This document shows positions 17,690 to 25,056 of a DNA stretch of 64,000 nt, piece after piece; within the stretch, counting starts at the first letter, position 1, and the number at the start of each line of letters is the position of its first letter. Under the pieces are notes generated by a model. The model was not told the origin of the DNA and did not search any database. It was given only the letters and a program-made list of their open reading frames with translations. Source of the stretch: Perlucidibaca sp. (GTDB lineage Bacteria > Pseudomonadota > Gammaproteobacteria > Pseudomonadales > Moraxellaceae); assembly GCA_023265995.1 (NCBI GenBank), contig JAHFSA010000007.1, positions 84,191 to 148,190 on the forward strand, read 5' to 3'. Position numbers and translations under genes: made by a program.

Positions 17690-19342
17690 GTGGAAAGAGA
17701 AGCGATGGAGTTTGATGTTGTTATCGTCGGCGGTGGCCCGGCCGGCTTGTCCGCTGCCATTCGTCTCCGTCAGCTGAGCATCGAAAGCGGTCATGAGATC
17801 TCTGTCTGCGTGGTTGAAAAGGGCTCCGAGTTCGGTGCTCACATCCTCTCCGGCGCCGTCTTCGAAGCACGTGCCATGGAAGAGCTGTTCCCGAACTGGA
17901 AGGAAGAAGGCGCTCCGCTCAACGTTCCCGTGATCAGCGATGAAGTCTACTTCCTGCTCGGTCAGGAAAAGTCCGTGCTGACCCCGCACTGGGCCATCCC
18001 GAAGCCCATGCACAACGACGGCAACTATGTCGTCAGCCTCGGCAACATCGTGCGCTGGCTGGCCACCAAGGCCGAAGAACTCGAAGTCATGCTGTTCCCG
18101 GGCTTCGCCGCCTCCGAGATCCTCTTCAATGAAGATGGTTCCGTGAAGGGCGTCGCCACCGGCGACATGGGCGTTTCGCGCACCGGCGAACACAAGCACT
18201 CGTTCACCCCGGGCTACGAGCTGCACGCCAAGTACACCCTGTTCGCCGAAGGCTGCCGCGGCCACCTCGGCAAGCAGCTGATCAGCCAGTTCGAGCTGGA
18301 CAAGGATTCCGATCCGCAGCACTACGGCATCGGCATCAAGGAACTCTGGGAAATCGATCCGGCCAAGCACAAGCCCGGTCTGGTGCTGCACGGCGCCGGC
18401 TGGCCGCTGACCGAATCCGGTTCGACCGGTGGCTGGTGGCTGTATCACGCCGAGAACAACCAGATCACCCTCGGCCTGATCACTGACCTCTCCTACCACA
18501 ACCCGTATGTCTCGCCGTTCGACGAGATGCAGCGCCTCAAGCACAACCCGGTGCTGAAGCAGTACCTCGAAGGCGGCAAGCGCATCTCCTACGGTGCCCG
18601 CGCTGTCGTCAAGGGCGGCCTCAACTCGCTGCCCAAGCTGACCTTCCCGGGTGGCGTGCTGATCGGTGATGATGCCGGCTTCCTGAACTTCTCCAAGATC
18701 AAGGGCAGCCACACCGCCATGAAGTCGGGCATGCTCGCCGCCGAAGGCCTGTTCGATGCCCTCAAGGCCGGCCGTACCGGTGGCGACGAAGTCACCGAAT
18801 ACGTCGACCGCTTCGAAGCCTCCTGGCTCTACGAAGAACTGTACAAGGCCCGCAACTTCGGCGCCGCCATGCACCGCATGGGCACCTTCATGGGTGCTGC
18901 CTACAACTTCATCGAGCAGAACTGGTTCGACGGCAAGCTGCCGTTCACCATTCACGACACCACCCCGGACTACAAGACGCTCGATCTGGCCTCGTTCCAC
19001 CAGCCGATCGACTATCCGAAGCCGGACGGCAAGATCAGCTTCGACAAGCTGTCGTCGGTGTTCATCTCGAACACCAACCACGAGGAAGATCAGCCGATCC
19101 ATCTGACGCTGAAGGATGCCAGCATCCCGCTGACCAAGAACCTCAAGCTCTACGCCGAACCGGCCCAGCGCTACTGCCCGGCCGGCGTCTACGAGATTGT
19201 GGAACAGGCTGGCGAGAAGCGCTTCCAGATCAACGCGCAGAACTGCGTGCACTGCAAGACCTGCGACATCAAGGACCCGGCCCAGAACATCAACTGGGTG
19301 GTTCCGGAAGGTGGCGGCGGTCCGAACTACCCGAACATGTAA
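17690..19342 (+). CDS. Electron-transfer flavoprotein-ubiquinone oxidoreductase
   Basis: Inner-membrane flavoprotein that passes electrons from reduced ETF, for example from acyl-CoA dehydrogenases, to ubiquinone. The 550 residues show the FAD motif VIVGGGPAGLSAAIRLRQL at the start, GAHILSGAVFE, GGLNSLPKLTFPGGVLIGDDAGF, and the C-terminal 4Fe-4S ligands in YCPAGVYE and NCVHCKTCDIKDP. I take the GTG at the given position as start because AAGGAGA stands 6 bp before it; an ATG five codons later has no such site. ETF alpha and beta are not in this window. A group II intron begins on the base after the stop codon. Confidence 0.96.
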   Translation: MEREAMEFDVVIVGGGPAGLSAAIRLRQLSIESGHEISVCVVEKGSEFGAHILSGAVFEARAMEELFPNWKEEGAPLNVPVISDEVYFLLGQEKSVLTPHWAIPKPMHNDGNYVVSLGNIVRWLATKAEELEVMLFPGFAASEILFNEDGSVKGVATGDMGVSRTGEHKHSFTPGYELHAKYTLFAEGCRGHLGKQLISQFELDKDSDPQHYGIGIKELWEIDPAKHKPGLVLHGAGWPLTESGSTGGWWLYHAENNQITLGLITDLSYHNPYVSPFDEMQRLKHNPVLKQYLEGGKRISYGARAVVKGGLNSLPKLTFPGGVLIGDDAGFLNFSKIKGSHTAMKSGMLAAEGLFDALKAGRTGGDEVTEYVDRFEASWLYEELYKARNFGAAMHRMGTFMGAAYNFIEQNWFDGKLPFTIHDTTPDYKTLDLASFHQPIDYPKPDGKISFDKLSSVFISNTNHEEDQPIHLTLKDASIPLTKNLKLYAEPAQRYCPAGVYEIVEQAGEKRFQINAQNCVHCKTCDIKDPAQNINWVVPEGGGGPNYPNM

Positions 19343-20065
19343 GTGCGACGAGAGTCGCGCTTGCTGGCGTAAAATGTTGATTTTAATGACATTTTACGCA
19401 TGACGTCATGGCGGGGTTCGCCCCGCTTCGATGTCGGCGCTTCAGCCAACTGCGAGACCACGATGTGGCCTCGCAAGAGGCCGGAGTGGTAACAAACCTA
19501 GGTTTTTGCCTGGGCGTTTTCGCAAAACCCGGACGGTTTCGGGTGCTATTCGCTGTGCGGATGGCGCAACGTGGCGTGACTTGTGAAAGCAAGTGGCGAT
19601 CCACGACCGAAGCTGCGGCTCAAGTCTCCGAGCAGGGTTTGAGAGGTCATCTGTCGCCAGACAGATGAAGCGAACGTCTACGCATTCCTAGGAATTCTAG
19701 ACGTCCCTTCTCAATCCCCCGCAAAGAAACTTAAGTCCGGTCTGGCTGGGCGCGCAAGCGCTGAAGCTGTGCTGGTTATTGTCGAGCCTGTGTGGTTTGC
19801 AGGTAGCCGACCGGTTGTACGACCAACCGTAGCCTAGGGGTAGCGCATTGCTGGCAACGGCTCTGTGTGAAGCACCCTGACAATGTATCCCCCGCTTCGG
19901 CGGTCTGTGTTCTGCGTGAGCAGGTCACAGGGATTGTCCGAACTACACGGACATGAGGGGCCAGGCTGGGAGGTATGGCGAACGCAAGTGAACTGCTGAT
20001 AAACGTCGTTATCGGTGTGAGCCTACGGTAGTTATTGGCTCTGACCAAAATGGTATGTGGCCGGC

Positions 20066-20088
20066 TGTCCCGCTTTACATTCGGGACA
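20066..20088 (+). other. EBS1 hairpin of the group II intron
   Basis: TGTCCCG and CGGGACA close a nine-base loop that contains TTACAT, the exact complement of the six exon bases before the intron. EBS1 of group II introns sits in just such a terminal loop of domain I. Part of the intron annotated separately. Confidence 0.65.
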
Positions 20089-20499
20089 CGTCGTCAACAA
20101 GGCCACCGGCGGAGAGGCAGCGCCTAACCCTTCCGTGTAACCAGCACGGAACTCGGTAAGCCCGTACTGCTGCCCTTTGGGCAGGCAGACCGCAAGGAAT
20201 GCTGTTGGCAGTGCGGGTAGAGGAGGACGGAAAAAGCGAACGCCGCTCTGTAATGGAGCGGATAGCGGCATGAGACATGGCCGCGCCCGAAAGGGTTGCA
20301 GACTTCCGTCTGGTCTTTCATCGCAAGATGGCAGGCTGAACCTCGCAGGCGCCGGGGATGAGAAAAGAGAAAGGCAGGCCACTGGCCTGCCCTGCTCCGA
20401 TCACATCTTCGGGTAATTGAACGGCAGGGAATCGAACGTGTTTCGGTTCCCTAGCCGGAGCCGAGTTCGTTTTCCTGTCGATCACGACAGGAGAATAGC

Positions 20500-22203
20500 G
20501 TGAAAGAGCGTATGCGTAACGATACGTCCGTGTTCTCCGGCGAACTGGGCTGGCATGACATCCGATGGGGTCGTGCCGAACAGAACGTTCGAGGAATGCA
20601 GGTACGGATTGCGAAGGCAGCGAAGGAAGGCAAATGGCGCAAGGTGAAAGCCTTGCAACGGATGCTGACCCACATGTTTTCCGCCAAGGCATTGGCGGTG
20701 AAGCGTGTGACCGAGAACCAGGGCAAGCGCACGGCGGGAGTCGATCGCAAGCTCTGGAGCACGCCAGACAGTAAATGGCGGGCGGTGTTGGATATGGAAC
20801 GACGGGGTTACCGACCCCTGCCCTTGCGGCGGGTGTACATCCCGAAGGCCAATGGGAAGATGCGCCCCTTGGGCATCCCCACGATGAAAGACAGAGCCAT
20901 GCAGGCGTTATATCTGCTGGCTCTGCAGCCGGTGGCTGAAACCTTGGGCGACCCGGACTCATATGGGTTCAGGATCAATCGCTCGACGGCGGATGCCATC
21001 TGCCAGTGTCACCAGACATTTGGCAAACCCGGTTCGCCGGCATGGGTACTGGAGGCTGACATCGAAGGCTGTTTCGACAACATCGACCACCAGTGGCTGA
21101 TCGACCACGTCCCCACGGACAAGGTCATCCTGCGGAAGTGGCTGAAAGCCGGTGTCGTGGATATGGGCCAGCTGAAAGCAACCGAAGCGGGAACGCCACA
21201 AGGGGGGATCATCTCCCCGACACTGGCCAACATGGCGCTGGACGGGCTGGAAGGTTTGCTGGCAAGCCACTTCGGTGGCAAGGCAAGCAAGAAGGCACGG
21301 AAGTACAAGGTCTACATGGTGCGGTACGCGGATGATTTCGTGATCTCCGGCATCTCGAAAGAGGTGTTGGAGAACGAGGTCAGGCCGGTGGTGGAAGCCT
21401 TTCTCGCGGAGCGAGGATTGCGACTGTCACCGACCAAGACTCGGGTCACACACATAGACCAAGGCTTTGATTTCCTGGGATGGAATGCTCGCCGGTACGG
21501 GGGCAAACTGTTGATCAAGCCGAGCCGCAAGAACGTGCAAGCGTTCTACGGCAAGGTCAAGGGAATCATCAGCGGCAACAAGGCGGCGAAGCAGGGAAAC
21601 CTGATTCGGGTGCTGAATCCAGTCATTCGTGGCTGGACACAGTACCACCGCCATCAGGTGGCCAGTGAGGCGTTCAGCCGCATGGATGCTCTGATTTTCA
21701 GGGCACTCTGGCGCTGGGCAAGGCGGCGTCACAACAAGAAGGGAGCACGTTGGGTGAAGGAGCGGTACTTTCACCAGATAGGCAACCGGAAGTGGACGTT
21801 TGCAGCGCCCGGTGAACGACGGGATGCAACCGGTGATGCGATGAGACCGCTGCTGTATTGCGGAGAAGTCAGCATCAAGCGGCACAGCAAGGTGAAAGCG
21901 GAGTACAACCCGTTCGATCCGAGCTGGGAAATGTATGGCGAGCAGCTACGGCAGGAACGGTTGATGGATCAACACCGTTACCGTCGCCAGTGGGCATCGC
22001 TGTACATCCAGCAGAAAGGGCTGTGTGCGCTATGCGGCACCGCGTTGACCGATGAGACGGGGTGGCATGACCACCACATCGTTTACCGCCTGCATGGGGG
22101 AAACGACACATTGGGCAATCGCGTTTTGCTGCATCCGAACTGCCACATGCAGGTGCATAACCGTGGCATCTCGGTTTCAAAGCCGGCTTGGACAGAGGCT
22201 TAG
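20500..22203 (+). CDS. ltrA: Group II intron-encoded reverse transcriptase/maturase with HNH endonuclease
   Basis: Multifunctional protein for splicing and retrohoming of its host intron. The 567 residues comprise reverse transcriptase blocks (RRVYIPKANGKMRPLGIPTMKDR; GTPQGGIISPTLANM; catalytic RYADDFV near residue 276; GFDFLGW), the maturase X region (about residues 390-470, RGWTQYHRHQVASEAFSRMD) and a C-terminal HNH endonuclease with two zinc pairs and HDHHIV (about residues 505-555). All key residues are present, so the element may be active. This domain order is that of the chloroplast-like/bacterial classes with endonuclease. The start is GTG with AGGAG 6 bp upstream. The reading frame lies in intron domain IV. 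Confidence 0.95.
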   Translation: MKERMRNDTSVFSGELGWHDIRWGRAEQNVRGMQVRIAKAAKEGKWRKVKALQRMLTHMFSAKALAVKRVTENQGKRTAGVDRKLWSTPDSKWRAVLDMERRGYRPLPLRRVYIPKANGKMRPLGIPTMKDRAMQALYLLALQPVAETLGDPDSYGFRINRSTADAICQCHQTFGKPGSPAWVLEADIEGCFDNIDHQWLIDHVPTDKVILRKWLKAGVVDMGQLKATEAGTPQGGIISPTLANMALDGLEGLLASHFGGKASKKARKYKVYMVRYADDFVISGISKEVLENEVRPVVEAFLAERGLRLSPTKTRVTHIDQGFDFLGWNARRYGGKLLIKPSRKNVQAFYGKVKGIISGNKAAKQGNLIRVLNPVIRGWTQYHRHQVASEAFSRMDALIFRALWRWARRRHNKKGARWVKERYFHQIGNRKWTFAAPGERRDATGDAMRPLLYCGEVSIKRHSKVKAEYNPFDPSWEMYGEQLRQERLMDQHRYRRQWASLYIQQKGLCALCGTALTDETGWHDHHIVYRLHGGNDTLGNRVLLHPNCHMQVHNRGISVSKPAWTEA

Positions 22204-22211
22204 AAAGGCTT

Positions 22212-22286
22212 GAGCCGTATGCGGGGAAACTCGCAAGTACGGTTCTTAGGGGGCTCCGGTGCAGCAATGCACCGGGGCTACCCGAC
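22212..22286 (+). ncRNA. Intron domains V and VI (catalytic hairpin and branch-point stem)
   Basis: Domain V occupies 22212-22245: a 34-nt hairpin with GAGCCGTATGCGG pairing to the strand ending ACGGTTC around a GAAA loop. Domain VI follows with CCGGTGCA/TGCACCGG closed by GCAA, and a lower helix with a single unpaired A at 22280. Both have canonical length and spacing. They start only 8 bp after the maturase stop. Confidence 0.9.
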
Positions 22287-22302
22287 TTCGGGTGGTGGGA
22301 TG

Positions 22303-22330
22303 AAAAAAGCGGCCGAAAGGCCGCTTTTTT
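22303..22330 (+). terminator. Strong terminator behind the intron, probably the original ETF-QO terminator
   Basis: A6, then GCGGCC-GAAA-GGCCGC, then T6: a bidirectional hairpin 16 bases into the 3' exon. When the intron is spliced out, the ETF-QO stop codon lies 16 bases from it, so it most likely belongs to that gene. Confidence 0.92.
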
Positions 22331-22345
22331 ATGCGCTCGATTCAC

Positions 22346-22469
22346 GCTTCGGGAAGGGGTGGGGTACTGCAAAAACCCGCCGTAAACCCATCCATGGGGG
22401 CTTGGGCTCGGCGTCCATGCCTCGCACAGTTTTTGCAGCACCCCACCCCTTCCCGAAGCTCAGGTCAGT
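22346..22469. repeat. REP/MITE-like long inverted repeat
   Basis: Two 31-bp arms, starting GCTTCGGGAAGGGG and ending CCCCTTCCCGAAGC, match with one mismatch (22366 against 22449) and flank 62 bp that holds two further small palindromes, CCCATCCATGGG and GGCGTCCATGCC. The CCCATCCATGGGGG core is of the kind seen in many gammaproteobacterial intergenic palindromic repeats. No ORF. It starts 16 bp behind the terminator. Only one copy was noticed here. Confidence 0.75.
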
Positions 22470-22495
22470 TCAAGAACCAAGCACCCTGCTCCGCT

Positions 22496-23101
22496 TCAGG
22501 CGCCTTCCTTCGATAAATCGAGCCCTGCAGCCTTGAATAGCTGCAATGTCCTACCAAGCTCAGTGCCCGCCACCGTGTGACTGAGCGCTCCCGAAACCTC
22601 ATGGAGCATTTCTCTAAGTGTGATCACCTTGATGGGATTGCCCCTCATCGCAGAGACAAATGGTAGGTGCTCCTCCCATACTTCGCGGGGCGAGCCTTGG
22701 ATACTGGTCACTGCTGTGACATACGTAAAAGCCGACTCTCCCGTTGCTTCGTTAATGGCATTAAGGAAAGCCTCGGACCATTTCGGGCTTACCAGCTCCC
22801 GAAAACCACGCCAGGCTTCCCGACCACTCACGATTTTATTGCACTCAATCTGCCGGATCTTTTGCTCGGGATTAAGGCCTGTCTGCCAGCTTTTGCAACT
22901 CACTGCCAAAACCCGGTCAGCTCCTTTGAGCTTCGGATTGAAACCCAATACGTCGATGTCACTGTGGTTTGAGTCTTGGTTGGAAATGAAGTCTGGATGG
23001 TCCCTGCGAGGAAGAAACTTCAGGTTGTGACGGACAAAGTAACCACGATGTATGAGGAACTCCTCCACCAACTGCTCAAGTATGTCCTCTTTTGAAGCCA
23101 T
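22496..23101 (-). CDS. Hypothetical protein, possible PD-(D/E)XK nuclease-like fold
   Basis: I do not recognise the exact family. The 201-residue cytosolic protein has, at about residues 45-72, HSDIDVLGFNPKLKGADRVLAVSCKSW, which resembles the D-x(n)-(E/S)-x-K core of restriction-endonuclease-like folds, with Ser in place of the usual Glu. The N-terminal EQLVEEFLIHRGYFVRHNLKF is typical of such nucleases and of restriction-associated proteins. The composition is clearly less GC-rich than its neighbours, and it lies between a repeat and a metabolic gene next to a mobile intron. It is probably horizontally acquired. No partner methylase or defence gene is adjacent. Confidence 0.55.
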   Translation of the reverse strand: MASKEDILEQLVEEFLIHRGYFVRHNLKFLPRRDHPDFISNQDSNHSDIDVLGFNPKLKGADRVLAVSCKSWQTGLNPEQKIRQIECNKIVSGREAWRGFRELVSPKWSEAFLNAINEATGESAFTYVTAVTSIQGSPREVWEEHLPFVSAMRGNPIKVITLREMLHEVSGALSHTVAGTELGRTLQLFKAAGLDLSKEGA

Positions 23102-23194
23102 CGCCTTTCACTCTCCATGCACACTTAACGGCAGACTGTAGCGGCCAGTCGCTGGCGCAGATCATCCCAATCCCCGACAACCTGCGCCGTCCCC

Positions 23195-23767
23195 TCAACC
23201 CGCCTTCTTCTGTCCCAGCGCATGCTCGATCAGGAACACACGGTCCTCGCCAAAATACATGTCCTTGCCCACGAAGAACGTCGGCGCACCAAAGGCACCA
23301 CGACTGGCAGCATCCTCGGTGGCAGCCTTGAGCTCGGTCTTCACCGCCTCATCCGAAGCACGAGCAACGACATCGGCACCGAGCAACTCGCCGAGCACGG
23401 CCAGATCGGCGAGGTCACGGTCCTCGCCCCAGTAGGCGCGATAGAGCTTGAGCGTGGCCGCCGGACGATCAGCGACCGGCAGCGCGGTGATGCAGCGCAT
23501 GACGTTGAGCGAGTTCATCGGGAAGCGGCTGGGAAAGCGGAACGGCTCGTTGTAGTACGCGAACAGGCGCTTGAGATCCTGGAACATGTACTGGCCCTTG
23601 ACCGGGTTGGCAGCGGGCATGAAATTGCCGGAAGCCTTGAACACGCCACCGATCAGGAACGGACGCCATTCGACCTCGGCCAGCTTTTCCAGACGCGGAA
23701 TCTGGAGGGCGGCGAGAAAGCTGTAGGGGCTGGCGATATCGAAAAAGAATTCGACTTTCTGGGTCAC
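23195..23767 (-). CDS. 2-hydroxychromene-2-carboxylate isomerase/DsbA-like protein
   Basis: Kappa-class glutathione-transferase-like fold. The 190-residue chain starts with the family motif EFFFDIASPYSFLAALQIPRLE, where the Ser of SPYS acts on glutathione, then has WRPFLIGGVFKASGN and the C-terminal GAFGAPTFFVGKDMYFGEDR. The GTG start follows AAGGAG by 7 bp; the longer upstream frame has no site. In other bacteria such proteins isomerise an intermediate of naphthalene breakdown, but many copies act elsewhere and no aromatic pathway genes are nearby. Substrate unknown. It lies on the same strand as the T2SS operon, 218 bp downstream of its end. Confidence 0.85.
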   Translation of the reverse strand: MTQKVEFFFDIASPYSFLAALQIPRLEKLAEVEWRPFLIGGVFKASGNFMPAANPVKGQYMFQDLKRLFAYYNEPFRFPSRFPMNSLNVMRCITALPVADRPAATLKLYRAYWGEDRDLADLAVLGELLGADVVARASDEAVKTELKAATEDAASRGAFGAPTFFVGKDMYFGEDRVFLIEHALGQKKAG

Positions 23768-23985
23768 CGCGATACTCCTTATTGACCTGTAATTCTTGTG
23801 AGTGGCGTCAGCAGTGATGACTGCGAGGCGCGCGTGCAATGGCTCTGCGCGAAGGTGGTCAGCCTGTTACGGCGTGCAGGCCACCTAATGAGAATAACGT
23901 AATTAGTCGCGATGCAAAGGGCCGAAAGCGGCGATCTGATCCCGGCAACGTACAAAGGCATGCCGAGCTGGCTGGTCAGCCGGGA

Positions 23986-24570
23986 TCAGGAGAACACGCC
24001 CAGCACATTGATGTTGCCGCGCAACACCAGCACGCCCGGCTCGAAACGCGCGCCGGAGACATTGAGGGTGTTGATCGTGGTCATCAGCCAGGAGTCCTTG
24101 CGGATGTGTGGCGAGAGATCGAAGTGGTAGCGGTTGCCGGCGACCGAGGCGCCTTCGAGATTGCGCAGCGCGCGCCGGAAGGCCTGTCCGGTGAGCCAGC
24201 CCAGCACCGGCGACAGGGTCAGGAACAGCAGGCGGTACCAGTCCGAGGCATGGCGGCTGGTGCGCACATCCAGCGTGCGCAGCTGACGCAGGCTGATGAA
24301 CTGGCGACGCTGGTCTATGGCGATGTCATCGAGCTCGAAGTCACCGGTCATGGCCAGGTGCGCCCAGGCGGTGCGCAGCTCGATATCGATCTGCAGTACG
24401 CCCTCGCCCAGCCGTACAGCCAGGTACTCGATGTCGTCCTTGACCACGAGACGGTCAATGGCGGCATTGATGAGGTTTTCCGGCAGGCTCAGTTCGCGCT
24501 CTTCGCCGACTCTGGCAGCCACGGTCTGCACCGTCGACACCAGTCCCTTGAAGCGGTCACCAATGGCCAT
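23986..24570 (-). CDS. Unknown protein at the gspN position of the T2SS operon
   Basis: Not recognised. The 194-residue product has no signal peptide; one hydrophobic stretch WYRLLFLTLSPVLGWLTG lies near residue 112. The rest alternates short beta-like segments (DDIEYLAVRLGEGVLQIDIELRT, HLAMTGDFELDDIAID, NVSGARFEPGVLVLRGNI). It starts 2 bp behind the gspM stop, so it is coupled to the secretion operon and probably serves it. It could be a diverged GspN or an unrelated lipid-binding-like protein; both are guesses. Confidence 0.6.
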   Translation of the reverse strand: MAIGDRFKGLVSTVQTVAARVGEERELSLPENLINAAIDRLVVKDDIEYLAVRLGEGVLQIDIELRTAWAHLAMTGDFELDDIAIDQRRQFISLRQLRTLDVRTSRHASDWYRLLFLTLSPVLGWLTGQAFRRALRNLEGASVAGNRYHFDLSPHIRKDSWLMTTINTLNVSGARFEPGVLVLRGNINVLGVFS

Positions 24571-24572
24571 GC

Positions 24573-25055
24573 TCAGGCGCTCAGGCGCAGACGCACCTGA
24601 TTGCCGTTGCCACCGGCATCACGCACGATCTGCGCTTCGACAACCTTGATGCCCTGGCTGCGGCAAAGCTGCAGGAAGCTCACCAGCGAGGTCAGACGGG
24701 CATTGCTGATGGCCAGGCGCAGGCCGGCCGGATCGGCTTCCAGACGCTCCGGTGTCAGGCCCTGGGCGGTGGCCAGAGCCTGCACGCGTTGCGGCAGGTC
24801 GGCAGGACTGATGCGGGCGCCGGCCATGCCTTGCAGTCGTGGCGCGTCATGACGAATCCAGGCCGCCAGTGCCGTGGCGTCATCACGCTCGGCCCGCGCC
24901 TGTTCGCGCGCATGCATGGCCGGCAGCAGCAGGCCGCCGATCAGCAGCAAGGGGATGCCGATCAGGGCCAGTAGGGACAGCGCCCTGCGATCCTTGTCGG
25001 AGAGCCCCTGCCAGTAGTTTCCGATGCTGTTCAGGCTGTCGCCGAATGCACTCAT
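24573..25055 (-). CDS. gspM: Type II secretion protein GspM
   Basis: Bitopic inner-membrane protein of the T2SS assembly platform that pairs with GspL. The 160-residue chain has the expected layout: short cytoplasmic start with YWQGLSDKDRRALSLL, one membrane helix (ALIGIPLLLIGGLLLPA, about residues 29-46), a helical linker and a ferredoxin-like periplasmic domain. Sequence conservation is low in the family, so the call rests on layout plus position between gspL and the operon end. The gene begins one base behind the gspL stop. Confidence 0.85.
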   Translation of the reverse strand: MSAFGDSLNSIGNYWQGLSDKDRRALSLLALIGIPLLLIGGLLLPAMHAREQARAERDDATALAAWIRHDAPRLQGMAGARISPADLPQRVQALATAQGLTPERLEADPAGLRLAISNARLTSLVSFLQLCRSQGIKVVEAQIVRDAGGNGNQVRLRLSA

Positions 25056-25056
25056 G

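Larger units (their letters stand above)
19343..22286 (+). mobile_element. Group II intron, inserted directly behind the ETF-QO stop codon
   Basis: The element starts with the canonical GTGCG and ends with CCCGAC (3' AY). Near the 3' end it has a 34-nt domain V and a domain VI whose stem has a bulged A at 22280, seven bases from the end, the usual branch point. IBS1 ATGTAA (the last six exon bases, including the stop) matches TTACAT exposed in the loop of a 7-bp hairpin at 20066-20088, and IBS2 ACCCGAA matches TTCGGGT at 19538-19544. The coding part is intact. The 1157 nt before the ORF is about twice the usual size, so a domain I insertion or a different 5' end (GTGTG at 19790) remains possible. 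Presence is near certain, 5' boundary fairly likely. Confidence 0.85.

Noticed and set aside
17609-19252. Long open frame opposite ETF-QO
   Set aside because: Antisense of a strongly conserved flavoprotein; no ribosome site or domain.
19400-19409. ATGACGTCAT palindrome as an operator
   Set aside because: It lies inside the intron RNA region among many stems and is better explained as ribozyme structure.
19790-19795. GTGTGG as the 5' end of the group II intron
   Set aside because: It would give a more usual domain I length, but the preceding bases do not pair well with the EBS1 loop, whereas those before GTGCG at 19343 pair exactly at both IBS1 and IBS2. Kept as an alternative.
22346-22469. 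CRISPR repeat or attC site
   Set aside because: Only one inverted pair, no spaced direct repeats, no cas genes and no integrase.
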